Shown here: piece after piece, positions 19,069 to 28,881 of the stretch
How positions within the stretch are numbered: the stretch's first letter is position 1
Layout: each line of letters starts with the position of its first letter
DNA from: Kriegella aquimaris
GTDB taxonomy: Bacteria; Bacteroidota; Bacteroidia; Flavobacteriales; Flavobacteriaceae
Assembly (NCBI RefSeq): GCF_900103215.1
Contig: NZ_FNGV01000014.1
Location: 89,652-153,651 of the forward strand
Direction of reading: 5' to 3'
DNA length: 64,000 nucleotides
The notes under the pieces: generated by a model
The model's database searches: none
Told to the model about the DNA's origin: nothing
Seen by the model: the letters and a program-made list of their open reading frames with translations, nothing else
Program-made: the position numbers and the translations under genes

Positions 19069-20619
19069 ATGAATAATTTTCTTTTTGTTGCCGCTGAGAA
19101 TGATGGAATTGCAAACTGTAAGGCTGGTGGAATGGGAGACGTGGTGCGTGATGTTCCGAGACAGATTTCGGAGCGTGGAGATAGGGCTCACATAGTAGTA
19201 CCCGCTTATTCGCGCCTTCATAAAAATGGTGTTTTTAAGAGTAATCTTAATTTTCAATTGCGCGGGCTCGATTATACAGCGGAGCTTTATGAGGTGGCAC
19301 CAAAAAAGGAGTTCAAGAATTTATTTCATTACGTTATTCATCATCCTGAGATAGAGGGGGGTGAAATTGCCCATATCTATCACGACGACCCCGAAGAACC
19401 TTTTTTTACAGACGCCGTAAAATATATTATCTTCTGCACAGCGGTGGCCGAAGCTATAAAATTGGGGGCTTTTGGTAAGCTCGATGTGGTACATTTACAT
19501 GATTGGCACTCAAGTTTACTGCTTTTTCTTAGGGCTTATCATAACGAATATAGGTCGTTAAAAGAGATTCGTTTTGTGTATACCATACACAACTTGGCAA
19601 TACAGGGCATTAGACCTTTTGACAACAATTATTCTTCACTCAGAAATTGGTTTCCTGATATCGAGTTCAATACAGAAGATTTGATGGACTATAGGTATCA
19701 AGATTGCGTAAATCTTATGGCCGTGGGTATTCGGTTGGCCGATGCGGTGCATACCGTATCCCCATCATATAAGGAAGATGTTCTCAGGCCGAGTACACCA
19801 CCCGAATTTATTGGAGGAGAAGGACTTGAGAAAGATTTACAGCAGGCAGACAACGAAGGAAGATTGTTTGGTGTTCTAAACGGTTCAAATTACAAAAACA
19901 TAAGAGCCGCCGAGAAAGGATTGATATACCGAAATACGGTCAAAGCACTGTTTAGATGGTTGCAGGAAGAGTCAAAAAAATACAAAGCTGATTTCTTGGC
20001 CCATACGGGAGAAAAAGTGATGGAGTTTGTAGGGAAGCGCCCAAAATTTATAGTTTCTAGTGTTGCCCGATTGACGGAGCAAAAATTCTATTTTTTCAAA
20101 CGGTCGCCGGAAGCATTCGTCGAAATTCTAAAGAAGCTGGAAAAAATAGACGGTATTTTTATGTTGTTGGGTACTGGGGCACCGGAGTACGAAGCGCTTT
20201 TTAGGGATTTGAGCTACAAACACAAAAACTTTATTTTTACGAACGGACAATCAGAAGATTTAATCGATTCGATTTATCTAGAGTCCGATCTATATTTCAT
20301 GCCCAGTCTTTTTGAACCCTGTGGTATCAGTCAGATGTTGGCCATGCGAAACGGGAATCCATGTTTGGTGCATCATACGGGTGGGTTAAAAGATACTGTC
20401 GAGCATATGAAAACGGGCTTTAGTTTTGATGGAAAAACCTATGATGAGAAAATTAAGAATATGCTCTTGACTTTCGATGTTGCCTTGGATATTTTCGTGA
20501 ACGATAAGGATAAGTGGAAGGAAATTCAAGACAATGCCAAAAAAATGCGGTTTACTTGGGAGAAATCGGTCGACGGATACTACGAATTTTTATATGCCCT
20601 AGGGGTAAGGGCAAGTTAA
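19069..20619 (+). CDS. Glycogen/starch synthase (GT5 family)
   Basis: Likely an ADP- or UDP-glucose-dependent alpha-glucan synthase. The ATG at 19069 gives MNNFLFVAAENDGIANCKAGGMGDV, in which KAGGMGDV is the GT5 substrate loop (KxGGLxDV). HDWHSS and TIHNLAIQG lie in the N-terminal Rossmann domain, and the C-terminal GT-B domain holds FEPCGISQMLAMRNG and the HHTGGLKDTV loop. The product has 516 residues, slightly long for GlgA. No other glycogen genes (glgB, glgC) are adjacent; it stands alone between eno and gltA with its own terminator upstream. Confidence 0.85.
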   Translation: MNNFLFVAAENDGIANCKAGGMGDVVRDVPRQISERGDRAHIVVPAYSRLHKNGVFKSNLNFQLRGLDYTAELYEVAPKKEFKNLFHYVIHHPEIEGGEIAHIYHDDPEEPFFTDAVKYIIFCTAVAEAIKLGAFGKLDVVHLHDWHSSLLLFLRAYHNEYRSLKEIRFVYTIHNLAIQGIRPFDNNYSSLRNWFPDIEFNTEDLMDYRYQDCVNLMAVGIRLADAVHTVSPSYKEDVLRPSTPPEFIGGEGLEKDLQQADNEGRLFGVLNGSNYKNIRAAEKGLIYRNTVKALFRWLQEESKKYKADFLAHTGEKVMEFVGKRPKFIVSSVARLTEQKFYFFKRSPEAFVEILKKLEKIDGIFMLLGTGAPEYEALFRDLSYKHKNFIFTNGQSEDLIDSIYLESDLYFMPSLFEPCGISQMLAMRNGNPCLVHHTGGLKDTVEHMKTGFSFDGKTYDEKIKNMLLTFDVALDIFVNDKDKWKEIQDNAKKMRFTWEKSVDGYYEFLYALGVRAS

Positions 20620-20692
20620 GGCCAAAACGTTATTACCAATTTGCTATACTCCTACCACTTCTGTTAAGAATGCCACAAAAAAAATAATGAAA

Positions 20693-20723
20693 TTGTTAAC
20701 GTGAAGTGTTTTTCATAAATTTA
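20693..20723 (+). promoter_or_regulatory. Putative promoter for gltA
   Basis: TTG at 20693-20695, a 20-nt spacer and TAAATTTA at 20716-20723 (7 of 8 positions of TAnnTTTG counting free bases). It is 33 nt upstream of the citrate synthase ATG. Confidence 0.5.
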
Positions 20724-20755
20724 CAAATTACAGACTTAACAAGTAAACTATACAA

Positions 20756-22039
20756 ATGTCAGATAAAGTTACGCTAGACTACAACGGAAAGAAATTTGAA
20801 TTTCCAGTCATTGAAGGAACAGAGAAAGAGGTTGCAATCGATATAAAAACATTGCGTTCGACGACGGGGCTGACGACTTTGGATCCTGGGTATAAAAATA
20901 CAGGGTCATGCGAAAGTGCCATCACTTTTTTGGATGGAGAGAAAGGAATTCTTAGATATCGTGGTTATGCGATAGAAGAATTAGCCGAAAAGGCTGATTT
21001 TTTAGAGGTGGCGTACTTGCTGATTTTTGGAGAATTGCCCAATAAAGAACAGCTAGCAAAATTTCATCGTGATATTCGTGAAGAATCACATATCGATGAA
21101 GAAATGAAAAAGATTTTGGACGGTTTTCCCAAATCTGCTCACCCGATGGGCGTTATTTCTTCGTTGACAAGTGCGCTTATTGCTTTCAATCCTTCTACAG
21201 TTGACGTTTCTTCTGAAAAAGATATGTACCATGCCATCGTGCGTATCATGGCGAAATTTCCTGTTTTAGTAGCATGGACTTTACGCAAGAAAAAAGGCTT
21301 GCCGTTAGATTATGGTGACGATACTTTGGGCTATGTTGAGAACATACATAAAATGATGTTCAAGAAGCCAAACCAAACCTATAAAAAGAATAGTGTGGTT
21401 ATCGAAGCTTTAGATAAACTGTTGATTCTACATGCCGATCATGAACAAAACTGTTCTACTTCTACAGTACGAATCGTAGGATCATCGCACGCCGGATTGT
21501 TTGCTTCGCTTTCTGCCGGAATATCTGCCCTTTGGGGACCACTGCATGGAGGTGCCAATCAGGCGGTTCTTGAAATGCTTGAGGCAATTGAGGCCGATGG
21601 AGGTGACACAAAAAAATACATGGCCAAAGCCAAAGACAAGGAAGATCCTTTCCGTTTAATGGGCTTTGGGCATAGAGTCTATAAAAATTTCGACCCTAGA
21701 GCAAAGATTATCAAAAAAGCGGCTGATGAAGTTCTTAGTGATTTAGGTGTCGAAGATGCGATATTGGATATTGCCAAAGGGTTGGAGAAAGAAGCTTTGG
21801 AAGATGAATATTTCGTAAAACGAAAGTTATATCCTAATGTTGATTTTTACTCGGGTATCATTTATCGAGCATTGGGTATACCTACCGAAATGTTTACTGT
21901 AATGTTCGCTTTGGGTCGGTTGCCAGGATGGATTGCTCAATGGCGTGAAATGCGTTTACGTGGCGAACCAATAGGTCGACCTAGACAAGTTTATATTGGC
22001 GAAAATCTTAGGCCTTTCGTCAATGTCGATTTGAGATAG
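20756..22039 (+). CDS. gltA: Citrate synthase
   Basis: Condenses acetyl-CoA and oxaloacetate at the entry to the TCA cycle. The protein has 427 residues, of the long gamma-proteobacterial/Bacteroidota type with an N-terminal beta domain. The catalytic residues are visible: His in WGPLHGGANQAV, His in GFGHRVYKNFDPRAK and Asp in NVDFYSGIIYRALG. ADHEQNCSTSTVR is the upstream active-site helix. It has its own promoter-like element and a terminator. Confidence 0.98.
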   Translation: MSDKVTLDYNGKKFEFPVIEGTEKEVAIDIKTLRSTTGLTTLDPGYKNTGSCESAITFLDGEKGILRYRGYAIEELAEKADFLEVAYLLIFGELPNKEQLAKFHRDIREESHIDEEMKKILDGFPKSAHPMGVISSLTSALIAFNPSTVDVSSEKDMYHAIVRIMAKFPVLVAWTLRKKKGLPLDYGDDTLGYVENIHKMMFKKPNQTYKKNSVVIEALDKLLILHADHEQNCSTSTVRIVGSSHAGLFASLSAGISALWGPLHGGANQAVLEMLEAIEADGGDTKKYMAKAKDKEDPFRLMGFGHRVYKNFDPRAKIIKKAADEVLSDLGVEDAILDIAKGLEKEALEDEYFVKRKLYPNVDFYSGIIYRALGIPTEMFTVMFALGRLPGWIAQWREMRLRGEPIGRPRQVYIGENLRPFVNVDLR

Positions 22040-22060
22040 TCTACAAAAGAATAAGTCATA

Positions 22061-22096
22061 AATGCCCTTTTAATTATTTAAAAGGGCATTTTTTTT
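22061..22096 (+). terminator. Intrinsic terminator after gltA
   Basis: A 13-bp perfect stem AATGCCCTTTTAA/TTAAAAGGGCATT (22061-22073/22078-22090) with a TTAT loop and a T run to 22096. Confidence 0.93.
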
Positions 22097-22113
22097 ACCC
22101 TGATAGTATACCC

Positions 22114-22121
22114 TATCTTTA
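22114..22121 (+). promoter_or_regulatory. Putative -7 element for the guanidino-hydrolase pair
   Basis: TATCTTTA differs from TAnnTTTG only in the last base. It lies 16 nt before the ATG at 22138 and right after the gltA terminator. Confidence 0.4.
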
Positions 22122-22137
22122 CCTAAAATTGAGTATT

Positions 22138-23067
22138 ATGCTGCAACTACACATCACTGATGAGACGTCACGTTTAAAGGCGGTGCTTTTAGGTACTGCA
22201 GTTAGTTGTGGGGCGACCCCAACACCCGAGGAGGCGTATGATCCGAAATCATTAGAGCACATTTTAAACGGAACATATCCGGTCGAGGCTGATATGGTAA
22301 AGGAAATGGAGGCTTTCGCCGCGGTTTTTAAAAAATACGGGGTTAGGGTTTTTCGCCCGGAAGTGTTATTGAACTGTAACCAGATATTTTCTAGGGACAT
22401 TGCTTTTGTTATAGAGGATAAATTGATATTGGCTAATATCCTTCCGGATAGGGAAAAGGAAATTGAGGCCATTCTTCATGTGTTGGACAAGATTCCTGAA
22501 GATGATATTCTTCACCCCCCCAAAGAAGTACATGTTGAAGGAGGCGATGTAATGCCTTGGAACGATTATATCTTCATAGGCACGTACACGGCAGATGATT
22601 ATGCCGACTACATTACAGCACGTACCAATAAGGAGGCCGTTAAGTACATTGCTGAATTATTTCCTCATAAAAAGGTCAAGTCTTTTGAACTTAGAAAAAG
22701 TAATACCAACGCCAAAGAGAATGCGTTACATTTAGACTGTTGTTTTCAGCCCTTGGGTAGAGGAAAAGCGATTTTGCATAAAAATGGTTTCTTGATTGAA
22801 GAAGAATACCAATGGCTCGTTGATTTCTTTGGAAGGGAGAATATTTTCGAAATTACAGCGGATGAAATGTATCAAATGTTCAGTAATGTATTTTCGATAT
22901 CACCCGATGTTGTTGTTTCCGAACGTGGTTTTACAAGGCTCAACAATTGGCTCAGAACCCAAGGTTTTACGGTAGAGGAAATTCCTTATGCCGAAATTGC
23001 AAAGCAAGAGGGGTTGCTTCGCTGTAGTACCTTGCCTTTGACAAGGGAGTGTATTGAGCTAATGTAA
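22138..23067 (+). CDS. Dimethylarginine/arginine deiminase-type hydrolase
   Basis: A guanidine-modifying-superfamily (amidinotransferase fold) enzyme, likely hydrolysing arginine or a methylated arginine to citrulline. I use the ATG at 22138; an in-frame TTG 9 nt upstream is less likely. The 309-residue product shows the superfamily sites: FSRD (about residues 83-86), VEGGDV (about 135-140), the catalytic His in ALHLDCCF and the C-terminal nucleophile Cys in LLRCSTLPL. It lies 35 nt before ctlX. The exact substrate cannot be told from sequence. Confidence 0.8.
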   Translation: MLQLHITDETSRLKAVLLGTAVSCGATPTPEEAYDPKSLEHILNGTYPVEADMVKEMEAFAAVFKKYGVRVFRPEVLLNCNQIFSRDIAFVIEDKLILANILPDREKEIEAILHVLDKIPEDDILHPPKEVHVEGGDVMPWNDYIFIGTYTADDYADYITARTNKEAVKYIAELFPHKKVKSFELRKSNTNAKENALHLDCCFQPLGRGKAILHKNGFLIEEEYQWLVDFFGRENIFEITADEMYQMFSNVFSISPDVVVSERGFTRLNNWLRTQGFTVEEIPYAEIAKQEGLLRCSTLPLTRECIELM

Positions 23068-23102
23068 ATAGTGATGAATACGAAAATTCAAAAAATAATT
23101 TG

Positions 23103-24035
23103 ATGCAAATTACCAATACGATTCTAATGATTCGTCCGGTCAGTTTTCGAATGAACGAACAGACTGCGGTGAACAATTATTTTATGGAGGATCTTGAAAT
23201 CCAGAATCAAGCAATAAATGCCAAGGCACAAGTTGAGTTTGATGATTTTGTTACTGTTCTTCGCAGTAAAGGGGTAAACATTATTATTGTCGATGATACC
23301 AAATTTCCCGATACCCCAGATTCTATTTTCCCCAATAACTGGATTTCTTTTCACGCCGATGGAACCGTAGTTCTTTACCCCATGTTCGCTGAAAATAGAA
23401 GAAATGAGCGTAGGGAAGATATTCTGGATACAATGGAAGAACATGGATTTCTTATTGAAAACATTGTAGATTATACTTCGGCAGAGGAAGCTGATGTCTT
23501 TCTAGAGGGTACCGGTAGTATTCTGTTAGACCGAGAAAACGAAAAAGCGTATTGCGCCCTATCTGAACGTGCAGACGAAGAATTATTTATCGAATTCTGC
23601 GAAGATTTTGAGTATTTTCCAGTCTTGTTTACGGCAAATCAATCGGTGGATGGGAAACGTTTGCCTATCTATCACACCAATGTTATGATGTGTCTAGCGG
23701 AACAATTTGCCGTAATTTGCCTCGATTCCATAGATGATAAAAAGGAACGTAAGAATGTTCTTGATCACTTGAAGAAAGATGGCAAAGAAATCATTGCGAT
23801 TTCCGAAGCACAAATGCATCATTTTGCCGGCAATATGCTACAGGTTTTTGGTGATAATGACAAGCGATTTTTGGTAATGAGTTCAGCGGCCTACCATAGT
23901 CTTACCAGTTCTCAAATTCGGCAAATCGAAAAGCATTGTGAAATTGTCCATAGTTCTTTGGAAACCATCGAGACCTGTGGGGGTGGTAGTGCCCGGTGTA
24001 TGATGGCTGAGGTGTTTTTGCCGAAAAGGAGTTAG
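23103..24035 (+). CDS. ctlX: Citrulline-utilisation hydrolase CtlX-type
   Basis: A second amidinotransferase-fold hydrolase next to the first; CtlX-type enzymes are linked to citrulline use. I use the ATG at 23103 (the preceding TTG is in frame). The 310-residue product has IFPNNWISFHADGT (the substrate-binding region), EGTGSILLDRENE (the EGxGS acidic site), the His in LPIYHTNVMMCL, and the C-terminal Cys in ETCGGGSARCMMAEVFLP. It is co-directional with its paralogue-like neighbour. Confidence 0.85.
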   Translation: MQITNTILMIRPVSFRMNEQTAVNNYFMEDLEIQNQAINAKAQVEFDDFVTVLRSKGVNIIIVDDTKFPDTPDSIFPNNWISFHADGTVVLYPMFAENRRNERREDILDTMEEHGFLIENIVDYTSAEEADVFLEGTGSILLDRENEKAYCALSERADEELFIEFCEDFEYFPVLFTANQSVDGKRLPIYHTNVMMCLAEQFAVICLDSIDDKKERKNVLDHLKKDGKEIIAISEAQMHHFAGNMLQVFGDNDKRFLVMSSAAYHSLTSSQIRQIEKHCEIVHSSLETIETCGGGSARCMMAEVFLPKRS

Positions 24036-24089
24036 TTGTTCTCGAAATAAAGGGTAATTTAAAAAATTACTAAAAATGAATTTTGTACT

Positions 24090-24665
24090 ATGAACCGTGA
24101 AGCGTTGGATCGTGCCGTAGGCAAATATGCACCTCATTTGTCATTAGGCGCCCGCAACGATTTGGCAAATTTAGGGCACGAGTTTTTTTTGGAAAAAGGC
24201 GCATTTCTTTTTTGTCGGAATACTTCCGATGATTATGAATATATCTTGTTAAATGGCATCGCCAGAACATACCTACATAATACGGAGGGGACTGAGGTCA
24301 CTCTTTCTTTTTTTGAGGATAATACGGTTTTACCTCCCTATGTGACCCGTACGAATAACCAAAGGTCTTTACTTTTTTGTGATGCAGTCACCGACTGTAG
24401 ATTGATTCGTTTTAGAGCTGCGGAATTTGAAGCGCTTATGATCGATAATCTAGAGATACGAAATTTCGGGAACTCAGTACTCCGAATAGAGCTTCAGAAT
24501 AAAGTGCTCAAGGAAATAAGAATGGCTTCATGGACGGCCAAGGAAAGATTACAGCAGTTTCGCAAAGACTTCTCAATGTTGGAAAATCAGGTGCCTCATC
24601 CTATGATAGCATCCTATCTGGGCATAACCAATGTATCGTTAAGTCGCTTAAGGAAGGAAAGCTAA
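24090..24665 (+). CDS. Crp/Fnr-family transcriptional regulator
   Basis: A cyclic-nucleotide-binding-fold regulator of 191 residues. Residues ~30-120 form the beta-roll (FFLEKGAFLFCRNTSDDYEYILLNGIARTY, then TEVTLSFFEDNTVLPPY). The last ~45 residues carry a helix-turn-helix (MIASYLGITNVSLSRLRKE). The usual cAMP-contact Arg-Ser pair is not evident, so the ligand, if any, is unknown. It is 54 nt downstream of ctlX and may act on these genes. Confidence 0.8.
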   Translation: MNREALDRAVGKYAPHLSLGARNDLANLGHEFFLEKGAFLFCRNTSDDYEYILLNGIARTYLHNTEGTEVTLSFFEDNTVLPPYVTRTNNQRSLLFCDAVTDCRLIRFRAAEFEALMIDNLEIRNFGNSVLRIELQNKVLKEIRMASWTAKERLQQFRKDFSMLENQVPHPMIASYLGITNVSLSRLRKES

Positions 24666-24733
24666 ATTGCTTTTTATCATTTGTTAATGCACTATTTCTT
24701 CAATCATCCTTCCTTTGTAAAAAGAATTAGGGA

Positions 24734-25300
24734 ATGGATATTAAAAGTTATTTGCTCAAAAAAAGTAACGGTAAGACCGTATTGTTTCTTTTTATAGTAA
24801 CCAGTCTTGTTTATTTGGTGATGTTAACGGTAACCATACCAAAGGTGGCGAGCTACGCCGACGGGCTACGTATTTTAGATATGATGCCTACAGGATATGA
24901 TTTGGCATATGTAGAACAATTATTTGGTTCATTGGGTTTAAAGGGAAGGGAGTGTTATCTTTTTTATCAGCTTCCACTTGATATGATCTATCCCTTTCTT
25001 TTCGGATTTAGCTACTCACTGCTTTTGGTTTATTTTCTAAGGAAATTGGACAAGTTTGAAAGTCCTCTCTTATATTTCTGCATACTGCCCCTTGTGGCAG
25101 CTGTTGCAGACTATGCCGAGAATATCGGAATTCTAAATTTATTATTGAATTATCCCGAGCTTTCCGGCACAGCCGTAATGCGAACCAATATATTCACGCT
25201 TATAAAAAGTGTGACATCGACCATTTATTTTATGGTATTAATGGCAGTCTTTATTTGGTGGGGCCTTAGAACTCTTTTTTACCGAACTCGCTATCGATAA
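24734..25300 (+). CDS. Four-TM membrane protein of unknown function
   Basis: I do not recognise a family with a known role. The 188-residue protein has hydrophobic segments at about residues 15-35, 81-101, 108-126 and 158-180, with positively charged ends. Its last 35 nt overlap the end of the convergent outer-membrane receptor gene, and no terminator is seen between them. Confidence 0.75.
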   Translation: MDIKSYLLKKSNGKTVLFLFIVTSLVYLVMLTVTIPKVASYADGLRILDMMPTGYDLAYVEQLFGSLGLKGRECYLFYQLPLDMIYPFLFGFSYSLLLVYFLRKLDKFESPLLYFCILPLVAAVADYAENIGILNLLLNYPELSGTAVMRTNIFTLIKSVTSTIYFMVLMAVFIWWGLRTLFYRTRYR

Positions 25301-27776
25301 ACTTAGATTTGTTCTTCGTTGTATTGAATAGGTACGATAAGTTAATCGATACCATATCTACTTCATACCTATAATTGGTAGTGGTATAAAATTCATTGGT
25401 CTTAAAAGTTGTTATGCGCTGCTCATTCGTTTTTAAAAGCCCCATATCAATATTTTGCCATTGTAGGGTGGCCGTTAATCTATTATCGAGAAATGTTTTT
25501 CGAAACGTAAGATTCGGGGTGTAAAATCTAGAATCTTCACCTTGAGCTGTGTTTGTATCCGAGAGGTAATTAAATGTAAACTGTACCGATGCATTTTCCC
25601 AGAATGAGTAAGTAGAATTCACATTGAAAGAATAGACTGTGGCACTACTATTAACATCATAATTTCTAGTGATACCATCTCGGTGTCTGAAGACGAAAGT
25701 GCCATCAATATCATAGGAATACACATTTGCTCCGATATAATTGGACCAATTTTTAGTAGGTTTTATTTGAGCACCCACTTCCAATCCTATAGCATTGCTT
25801 TTTCCTACATTGGAATAGACCCTATTAATAATGCTATCTAACACTGCCCCATTGGCTTCATAAGCCAGCGTGTTCACACGGTTTATTACATTGTCTACAT
25901 GTCTGTAATATGCTGTTGCGCTTAAAGAGTTGCCACCTTTGAAATTTTTGACAATTCCAAGTTCGACCAAATCGATAAATTCGGGCCTTAATTGATTGTC
26001 TCCTTGTTCAAAAACCTCTGAATGCTCCCGTTCTGCAAAACTGTTCATTTTAAGTGTTGTCGTTCGTTCGACCCTTTTGCTGTAGGCGGCTTTGATTTTT
26101 GATGTTTCATTAACTGCATATTGCATAGAAGCAGACGGGAATAATTTCACAAAATCGTATTCATAGGTTTGTTCCGGGTCCGGTGTTTTTAAATCTTCTT
26201 TATAGGTGCGATTCATTGATTCTAATCGTAAACCCCCGGCGTAGTCCCACTTATCCTTGGCACCGGTCAGTTGGGCGTAACCGGAATGCAATATACGTTC
26301 AAGACTTATGTCACTAGAAAATTCAGGAACAAGTACGCCGTCACGTTCATATACAAATTCACCAGTATGATCTAAGGCCCTAAATTGATACCCTGTTTCC
26401 AAGGTTCCTATGGACAGCGGTTTCCATTGATAATCTATATTTAAACGATATCCGCTTAAAGGGTTGTCGTTTGTGTTGTACTCTTGCTGGTAAACGATAT
26501 TCCGATCGGTAAGCCCGAGGTTGTCATTATAAGTAGGGCCTCCTAAAAAAGTATATTCATATAAAAACGATGTAGATAACTTTGAATCGTTTTTGAATTT
26601 ATGTGAATAATCAAAACTGCCCAATCCGAAGTCTCCTTTTCGTGTTCTTAAGTTGTGGTTGTAATATTGAAAAGTATATTCCCTGGTATTGCTGCCTATT
26701 GGAGAAATTGCGTGATTATCAAAATAATTGATATCCGCCAATCGGTCTACCGAATGTTTTCCTCCGTAAAATCCTAAAGAATAGGTATCTGCATCATTAG
26801 GAGTGAAATCTACATTAAATCTTCCGTTGTAGCTAATGTCATCAAAACTGCGTTCACCATCAGATGGCAGAAAGGTTTGCTTGTTTTCTGGTTGATTGAT
26901 GACAAAAACTTCTCCTTCCCTTCTTCCGGTCTTATCATTACGTTGGTAACTGGCACCGAGGGAGAAATTCCATTTATCGGTTCTTTTGTTCAGGGTTGCA
27001 TCTATCCCATATCTTTGGGCAGCCTCTTGAGTGTCGTAAGACTCTATAGAAGGAAGTCCGCCTCGAACATTCACTTGGGCATATGTGCCGTTTGTAGCTC
27101 CTTTTTTTGTGATAATATTGATGATGCCACCTTTCCCTTCCGGGTCATATTTGGCAGATGGGGCCGTAATTAATTCTACCGATTGTAATGCGTTAGCGGG
27201 TAACTGTGCTAATATAGCGGTAGCATCGCCTTGTGTAGGTTTTCCATTTATCAATACGGCAAAGCCTTTACTGCCTCTTACGCTAATTTCTCCTTGCCCG
27301 TCAACAGTTACCGATGGTATGTTCTTTACAATATCAACGGCATTTCCCCCTTGACTGCTTTGAAACTTCTTGGTGTCAAAAACTTGACGGTCTATTTTAT
27401 GAATAACCGTCGAACGTTCGCCCTGAACAACCACTTCACTAAGTTGGTTCTGGCCAATTTTTAAAGAAATAGTCCCCAAATCATTCACCGTATTTCTATT
27501 TTGAATTTGGATGTCGGAAATGGTTTCCTTTTGAAACCCGATAAAAGAGGCTTCCAAATAATACTTGCCTTTTTTAATATTGTCGATGGAGAAATAACCT
27601 TTGGCGTCTGTAATTACACCGGTTACTACAGTGCTATCTTGTTGATTGTAAACTGCCGCTGTTGCATATTCAAGAGGCGAACCATCTGCACTATCTACAA
27701 TTTTTCCGGTAAGTTGACCGAAAGTAAGATGGGCTACAAACAAAAGAAATAAACTGCTAACGTATTTTAACTTCAA
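25266..27776 (-). CDS. Outer-membrane beta-barrel (TonB-receptor-like) protein
   Basis: An 836-residue outer-membrane protein. A signal peptide (MKLKYVSSLFLLFVAHLTFGQ) is followed by a CarboxypepD_reg-like domain (GKIVDSADGSPLEYATAAVYN, about residues 24-105), a plug domain (VDIVKNIPSVTVDGQGEISVRGSKGFAVLINGKP, about 145-180) and a long C-terminal barrel without a clear classical TonB box. It is the 'outer membrane beta-barrel family' type rather than SusC. Substrate unknown. The AraC regulator gene lies just upstream on the same strand. Confidence 0.88.
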   Translation of the reverse strand: MKLKYVSSLFLLFVAHLTFGQLTGKIVDSADGSPLEYATAAVYNQQDSTVVTGVITDAKGYFSIDNIKKGKYYLEASFIGFQKETISDIQIQNRNTVNDLGTISLKIGQNQLSEVVVQGERSTVIHKIDRQVFDTKKFQSSQGGNAVDIVKNIPSVTVDGQGEISVRGSKGFAVLINGKPTQGDATAILAQLPANALQSVELITAPSAKYDPEGKGGIINIITKKGATNGTYAQVNVRGGLPSIESYDTQEAAQRYGIDATLNKRTDKWNFSLGASYQRNDKTGRREGEVFVINQPENKQTFLPSDGERSFDDISYNGRFNVDFTPNDADTYSLGFYGGKHSVDRLADINYFDNHAISPIGSNTREYTFQYYNHNLRTRKGDFGLGSFDYSHKFKNDSKLSTSFLYEYTFLGGPTYNDNLGLTDRNIVYQQEYNTNDNPLSGYRLNIDYQWKPLSIGTLETGYQFRALDHTGEFVYERDGVLVPEFSSDISLERILHSGYAQLTGAKDKWDYAGGLRLESMNRTYKEDLKTPDPEQTYEYDFVKLFPSASMQYAVNETSKIKAAYSKRVERTTTLKMNSFAEREHSEVFEQGDNQLRPEFIDLVELGIVKNFKGGNSLSATAYYRHVDNVINRVNTLAYEANGAVLDSIINRVYSNVGKSNAIGLEVGAQIKPTKNWSNYIGANVYSYDIDGTFVFRHRDGITRNYDVNSSATVYSFNVNSTYSFWENASVQFTFNYLSDTNTAQGEDSRFYTPNLTFRKTFLDNRLTATLQWQNIDMGLLKTNEQRITTFKTNEFYTTTNYRYEVDMVSINLSYLFNTTKNKSKFIDSEFGKKEF

Positions 27777-27801
27777 AGTACTATGTTTTTGAATTATACT
27801 G

Positions 27802-27809
27802 CAAACATA
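27802..27809 (-). promoter_or_regulatory. Putative -7 element of the beta-barrel gene
   Basis: On the minus strand this reads TATGTTTG, a full match to TAnnTTTG, 26 nt before the ATG at 27776. Confidence 0.5.
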
Positions 27810-27856
27810 ACCCCTTTGAACGCTCGAAAATGGTCTATTTGCAAAATTAATGGTAC

Positions 27857-28669
27857 TTATAAAATGGCTTCTTTTTTAAATTGTAGCGGTGTTTGTCCTA
27901 CTTGTCTTTTGAAATATTTTATAAAATGGGAAGCATCTTTAAAATCGAGATTAAATGAAATCTCCGCAACCGAAAGGTCTGTATAAAGTAGTAGTCTTTT
28001 TGTCTCTTGAATCATATGGGATGCAATGACTTCCGAAGCCGTTTTTGAAAGCCGTTTTTTGCATAACGAGTTGAGGTTCTGCGCCGTAGTATTGAGGCAT
28101 TCTGCATAGAAGCCGACATTGTTTTTGGGTTGGTCTTCCAAGAGTTCAGTGAATTTTGTAACCAGATCAACCGATTGATTGATGGCTCCCTCGGAATAGG
28201 AAATGATTTTGGCCAAGAGAGCCTTTAAGCTGCCTTCGAGTATTTCCTTTTGAACCGGGGAGTTGATTTTTTTTTCACGACAAAGTATTTCGAATAAAGC
28301 ATCTATAGAAGCATCTTCGGGAACCTTTGTGACCTGCAGGTCGTGTAACTTTGTTAAAAGTAGGGCAAGGCTCTTGTCAAAACTTTTTTCAAGAAACTCT
28401 TCTTTTATTATAATTACATAACCCTCTGGCATCGTATTAATTTCCCAATGGTGCACCTGTTCTTTCCAAATAAAATAGAAAGTGGGCGGAGTTATGGCGT
28501 GACATTTCTCATCCATATAATGGAAACCCTGACCTTTTTGAAAATATACGAGTTCTAGATATTTGTTGTGGCGATGGGGTTTTGTATAACGCTTGTTGGT
28601 GTCAAAGGGTTCGATTTTGATAGCATCGAAAGCCGAAATCTTATTATAGGTGGCTATTTGTTTTTCCAT
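27857..28669 (-). CDS. AraC-family transcriptional regulator
   Basis: A 270-residue regulator. The N-terminal half has a cupin-like sensing domain (KPHRHNKYLELVYFQKGQGFHYMD). The C-terminal ~100 residues have the double helix-turn-helix of AraC proteins (LSVAEISFNLDFKDASHFIKYFKRQVGQTPLQFKKE). The ATG at 28669 is preferred over the in-frame TTG just upstream. It lies upstream of and co-directional with the beta-barrel receptor gene, a plausible target. Confidence 0.9.
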   Translation of the reverse strand: MEKQIATYNKISAFDAIKIEPFDTNKRYTKPHRHNKYLELVYFQKGQGFHYMDEKCHAITPPTFYFIWKEQVHHWEINTMPEGYVIIIKEEFLEKSFDKSLALLLTKLHDLQVTKVPEDASIDALFEILCREKKINSPVQKEILEGSLKALLAKIISYSEGAINQSVDLVTKFTELLEDQPKNNVGFYAECLNTTAQNLNSLCKKRLSKTASEVIASHMIQETKRLLLYTDLSVAEISFNLDFKDASHFIKYFKRQVGQTPLQFKKEAIL

Positions 28670-28881
28670 CAAGCAAAACGTTTTTTTGTATCAAACCTTT
28701 GTTAGGTAAATAGGAGGGGCAATATAACCATTTTATAGGCGGAAGTTTTCTTCTTTAAGAGACAGTTAGGAAATTTAACAACTCGCTTTCTTGTCAACTT
28801 TCATATGTTTAGCTAGTATAATTAATTAAGAACAGCTTTGTTATATTAATTGCCGGCGCTTTAGTTAAAGCAATCTTTTAA

